In this document: piece by piece, positions 9,798 through 11,147 of the stretch
Layout: every line of letters begins with the position of its first letter
How positions within the stretch are numbered: the stretch's first letter is position 1
DNA from: Candidatus Aminicenans sakinawicola JGI OTU-1
GTDB lineage: Bacteria; Acidobacteriota; Aminicenantia; Aminicenantales; Aminicenantaceae
Assembly: GCA_000493965.1 (NCBI GenBank)
Contig: AWNV01000004.1
Span: 1 to 11,147 of the forward strand
DNA length: 11,147 nt
Direction: 5' to 3'
Program-made: the position numbers and the translations under genes
Notes under the pieces: generated by a model
Told to the model about the DNA's origin: nothing
Databases searched by the model: none
Seen by the model: the letters and a program-made list of their open reading frames with translations, nothing else

Positions 9798-11147
9798 ATG
9801 AACGAAAATCACGGCAGGGTTAATACTTCTGGTCGATTGAGCAGATTATTTTTTTGCTCAATCTGGTTATTAGTAATCTTTTCCAATGTTCTTTATTCCC
9901 AAGAACGTCAGATTAAATTCGAGAATATCGGAATTGAAGAGGGACTATCCCAGGCTAGCATCCATTGTATCTGGCAGGACAGCAAAGGATTTATATGGAT
10001 AGGTACCGAGTCGGGAGTAAATCGATATGACGGCTACGATTTCATCGTGTATACTCCTGATATAAGAAATCCTAAGAGTCTGAGTAACAATTGGGTTTAT
10101 TCAGTTTATGAAGATCACCTGGGGAATATCTGGATCGGGACAGATGGCGGCTTAAACAGATTCAATAGAGAAAAAGAGATATTTACCCGTTATCTTCATG
10201 ATCCTGAGAAACCAAATAGTCTGAGCAATAATAAAGTCTTTACCATTTTTGAAGATAAATTCGGATTCCTTTGGATTGGGACGGATAACGGATTGAATAA
10301 ATTCGACCGGAAAGATGAATCCTTCAAACGATATCAGTTTGACCCAGAAAATCCTCAAAGCTTAAGCGATAATCATATACGATCTATTTTAGAAGATGCC
10401 TCTGGTACGCTCTGGGTCGGAACCGACAATGGGTTGAATAGATTTAACCGGAAAGAGGAGAACTGGTTCCGATTTCAGTCTGACCCGAAAGATTCAAACA
10501 GTTTAAGCCATAACAGCATCAATTCCATATGTGAAGACTCTTTGGGTATGCTCTGGATTGGAACGGATAGAGGCCTCAACCATTTTGATCCAAGAACCGG
10601 AAAGTTTATGCAGTACAAACATATTGCCAATGACTCTAAAAGTTTGAGTGATGATTGGATTCATGTCGTTTATCAAGATCGCTTGGATATACTCTGGATC
10701 GGGACAAATGAGGGCGGGCTGAATCGATTTGAGAGGGAAAAAGGAGAGTTCATTTGTTATAAAGCTGACACCAATAATCCCTACAGCTTGAGCAGTGACA
10801 GAATTTACTCCATATGCGAAGATCGATCAGGAGTGATCTGGGTTGGAACTTATGGCGGCGGTATCTGCAAATTTAACAGGGAACCAAAGAGATTTAGACT
10901 TTTCACCCATGATCCTGAGAACCCCAACAGCTTGAGCCACATGTTTGTCAGGTCATTTTATGAAGACCAATCAGGCACTCTGTGGGTCGGGACTGACGGC
11001 GGAGGGCTCAATAAGTATGACCAGGGAAAAGACCAATTCATTCATTATCGGTATAATCCCAGAGACCCCGCAAGTTTGAGTAATGACAGGGTTTTTTCAA
11101 TAGTCAAAGACTCATCAGGCGTATTCTGGATTGGGACCTATGGTGGA
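9798..11147 (+). CDS. Second propeller sensor, N-terminal part (runs off the window)
   Basis: From the ATG at 9798 (AAAAAAGG eight bases upstream) the frame is open for 450 codons to the last base. Residues about 16-38 (SRLFFCSIWLLVIFSNVLYSQ) form a signal peptide or signal anchor. The rest is a Reg_prop beta-propeller: nine W-x-G-T motifs are visible (for example FIWIGTESGVNRYDGY, LWVGTDNGLNRF, VFWIGTYGG), each blade 47-50 residues and joined by DP..P.SLS linkers. The opening block EEGLSQASI...SKGFIWIGTESG aligns with EDGLSQSSI...SKGFMWFGTEDG in the gene at 4607, so the two are paralogs. By analogy the missing part should hold the remaining blades, Y_Y_Y, a TM helix and a kinase or other signalling core, but this is not visible. 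No frameshift is seen, and the blades are less alike at DNA level than those of the first sensor. Confidence 0.9.
   Translation, partial: MNENHGRVNTSGRLSRLFFCSIWLLVIFSNVLYSQERQIKFENIGIEEGLSQASIHCIWQDSKGFIWIGTESGVNRYDGYDFIVYTPDIRNPKSLSNNWVYSVYEDHLGNIWIGTDGGLNRFNREKEIFTRYLHDPEKPNSLSNNKVFTIFEDKFGFLWIGTDNGLNKFDRKDESFKRYQFDPENPQSLSDNHIRSILEDASGTLWVGTDNGLNRFNRKEENWFRFQSDPKDSNSLSHNSINSICEDSLGMLWIGTDRGLNHFDPRTGKFMQYKHIANDSKSLSDDWIHVVYQDRLDILWIGTNEGGLNRFEREKGEFICYKADTNNPYSLSSDRIYSICEDRSGVIWVGTYGGGICKFNREPKRFRLFTHDPENPNSLSHMFVRSFYEDQSGTLWVGTDGGGLNKYDQGKDQFIHYRYNPRDPASLSNDRVFSIVKDSSGVFWIGTYGG

Noticed and set aside
10152..10358. Minus-strand 68-codon frame in the second sensor
   Set aside because: It is antisense to propeller blades, which are clearly coding on the plus strand.

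Overview
The window is AT-rich. Shine-Dalgarno-like sites precede the two minus-strand genes clearly and the other genes only weakly. It carries parts typical of a Gram-negative-type envelope: a TonB-dependent receptor fragment, a Deg-type protease fragment, and large sensors with an extracytoplasmic propeller. The mix of propeller sensor kinases with HisKA_2 cores, TrpB2 and a POT transporter suggests a poorly characterised, probably anaerobic or environmental bacterial lineage (a candidate phylum or Bacteroidetes-like group). No marker gene fixes the taxon, so this is inference only.

Left part (1-3443). The last 51 codons of a SufB/SufD-family Fe-S scaffold gene (+) converge on a POT-family peptide transporter (197-1861, -). 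Upstream of that lies an intact type-2 tryptophan synthase beta gene, trpB2 (2079-3443, -). An imperfect 10-bp hairpin sits between the two minus-strand genes.

Middle (3444-4606). This stretch holds debris rather than working genes. The signal peptide and plug start of a TonB-dependent receptor (from 3755) run, out of frame, into the catalytic-serine end of a Deg/HtrA-like protease. The protease fragment is itself cut by an in-frame stop, and recognisable sequence continues beyond it. Three inverted repeats follow, then a good promoter candidate for the next gene.

Right part (4607-11147). A 1427-residue membrane sensor kinase has a 14-blade Reg_prop double propeller, Y_Y_Y, TM, PAS, GAF, HisKA_2 and HATPase domains. 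It is followed 18 nt later by a receiver-only response regulator, which is its likely partner. The regulator's last ~14 codons are read from the antisense strand of a trpA remnant (about 9329-9603, -) that lacks both catalytic residues and carries a frameshift. After a short spacer, a second paralogous propeller sensor begins at 9798 and runs off the right end. Its 450 visible residues contain only input domain.

No tRNA, rRNA, CRISPR array, transposase or phage gene was recognised. The most notable features are two illegitimate gene-to-gene junctions, a trpA remnant in the same window as an intact trpB2, and recent blade duplications inside the sensor kinase. No clearly new multi-gene system is visible.
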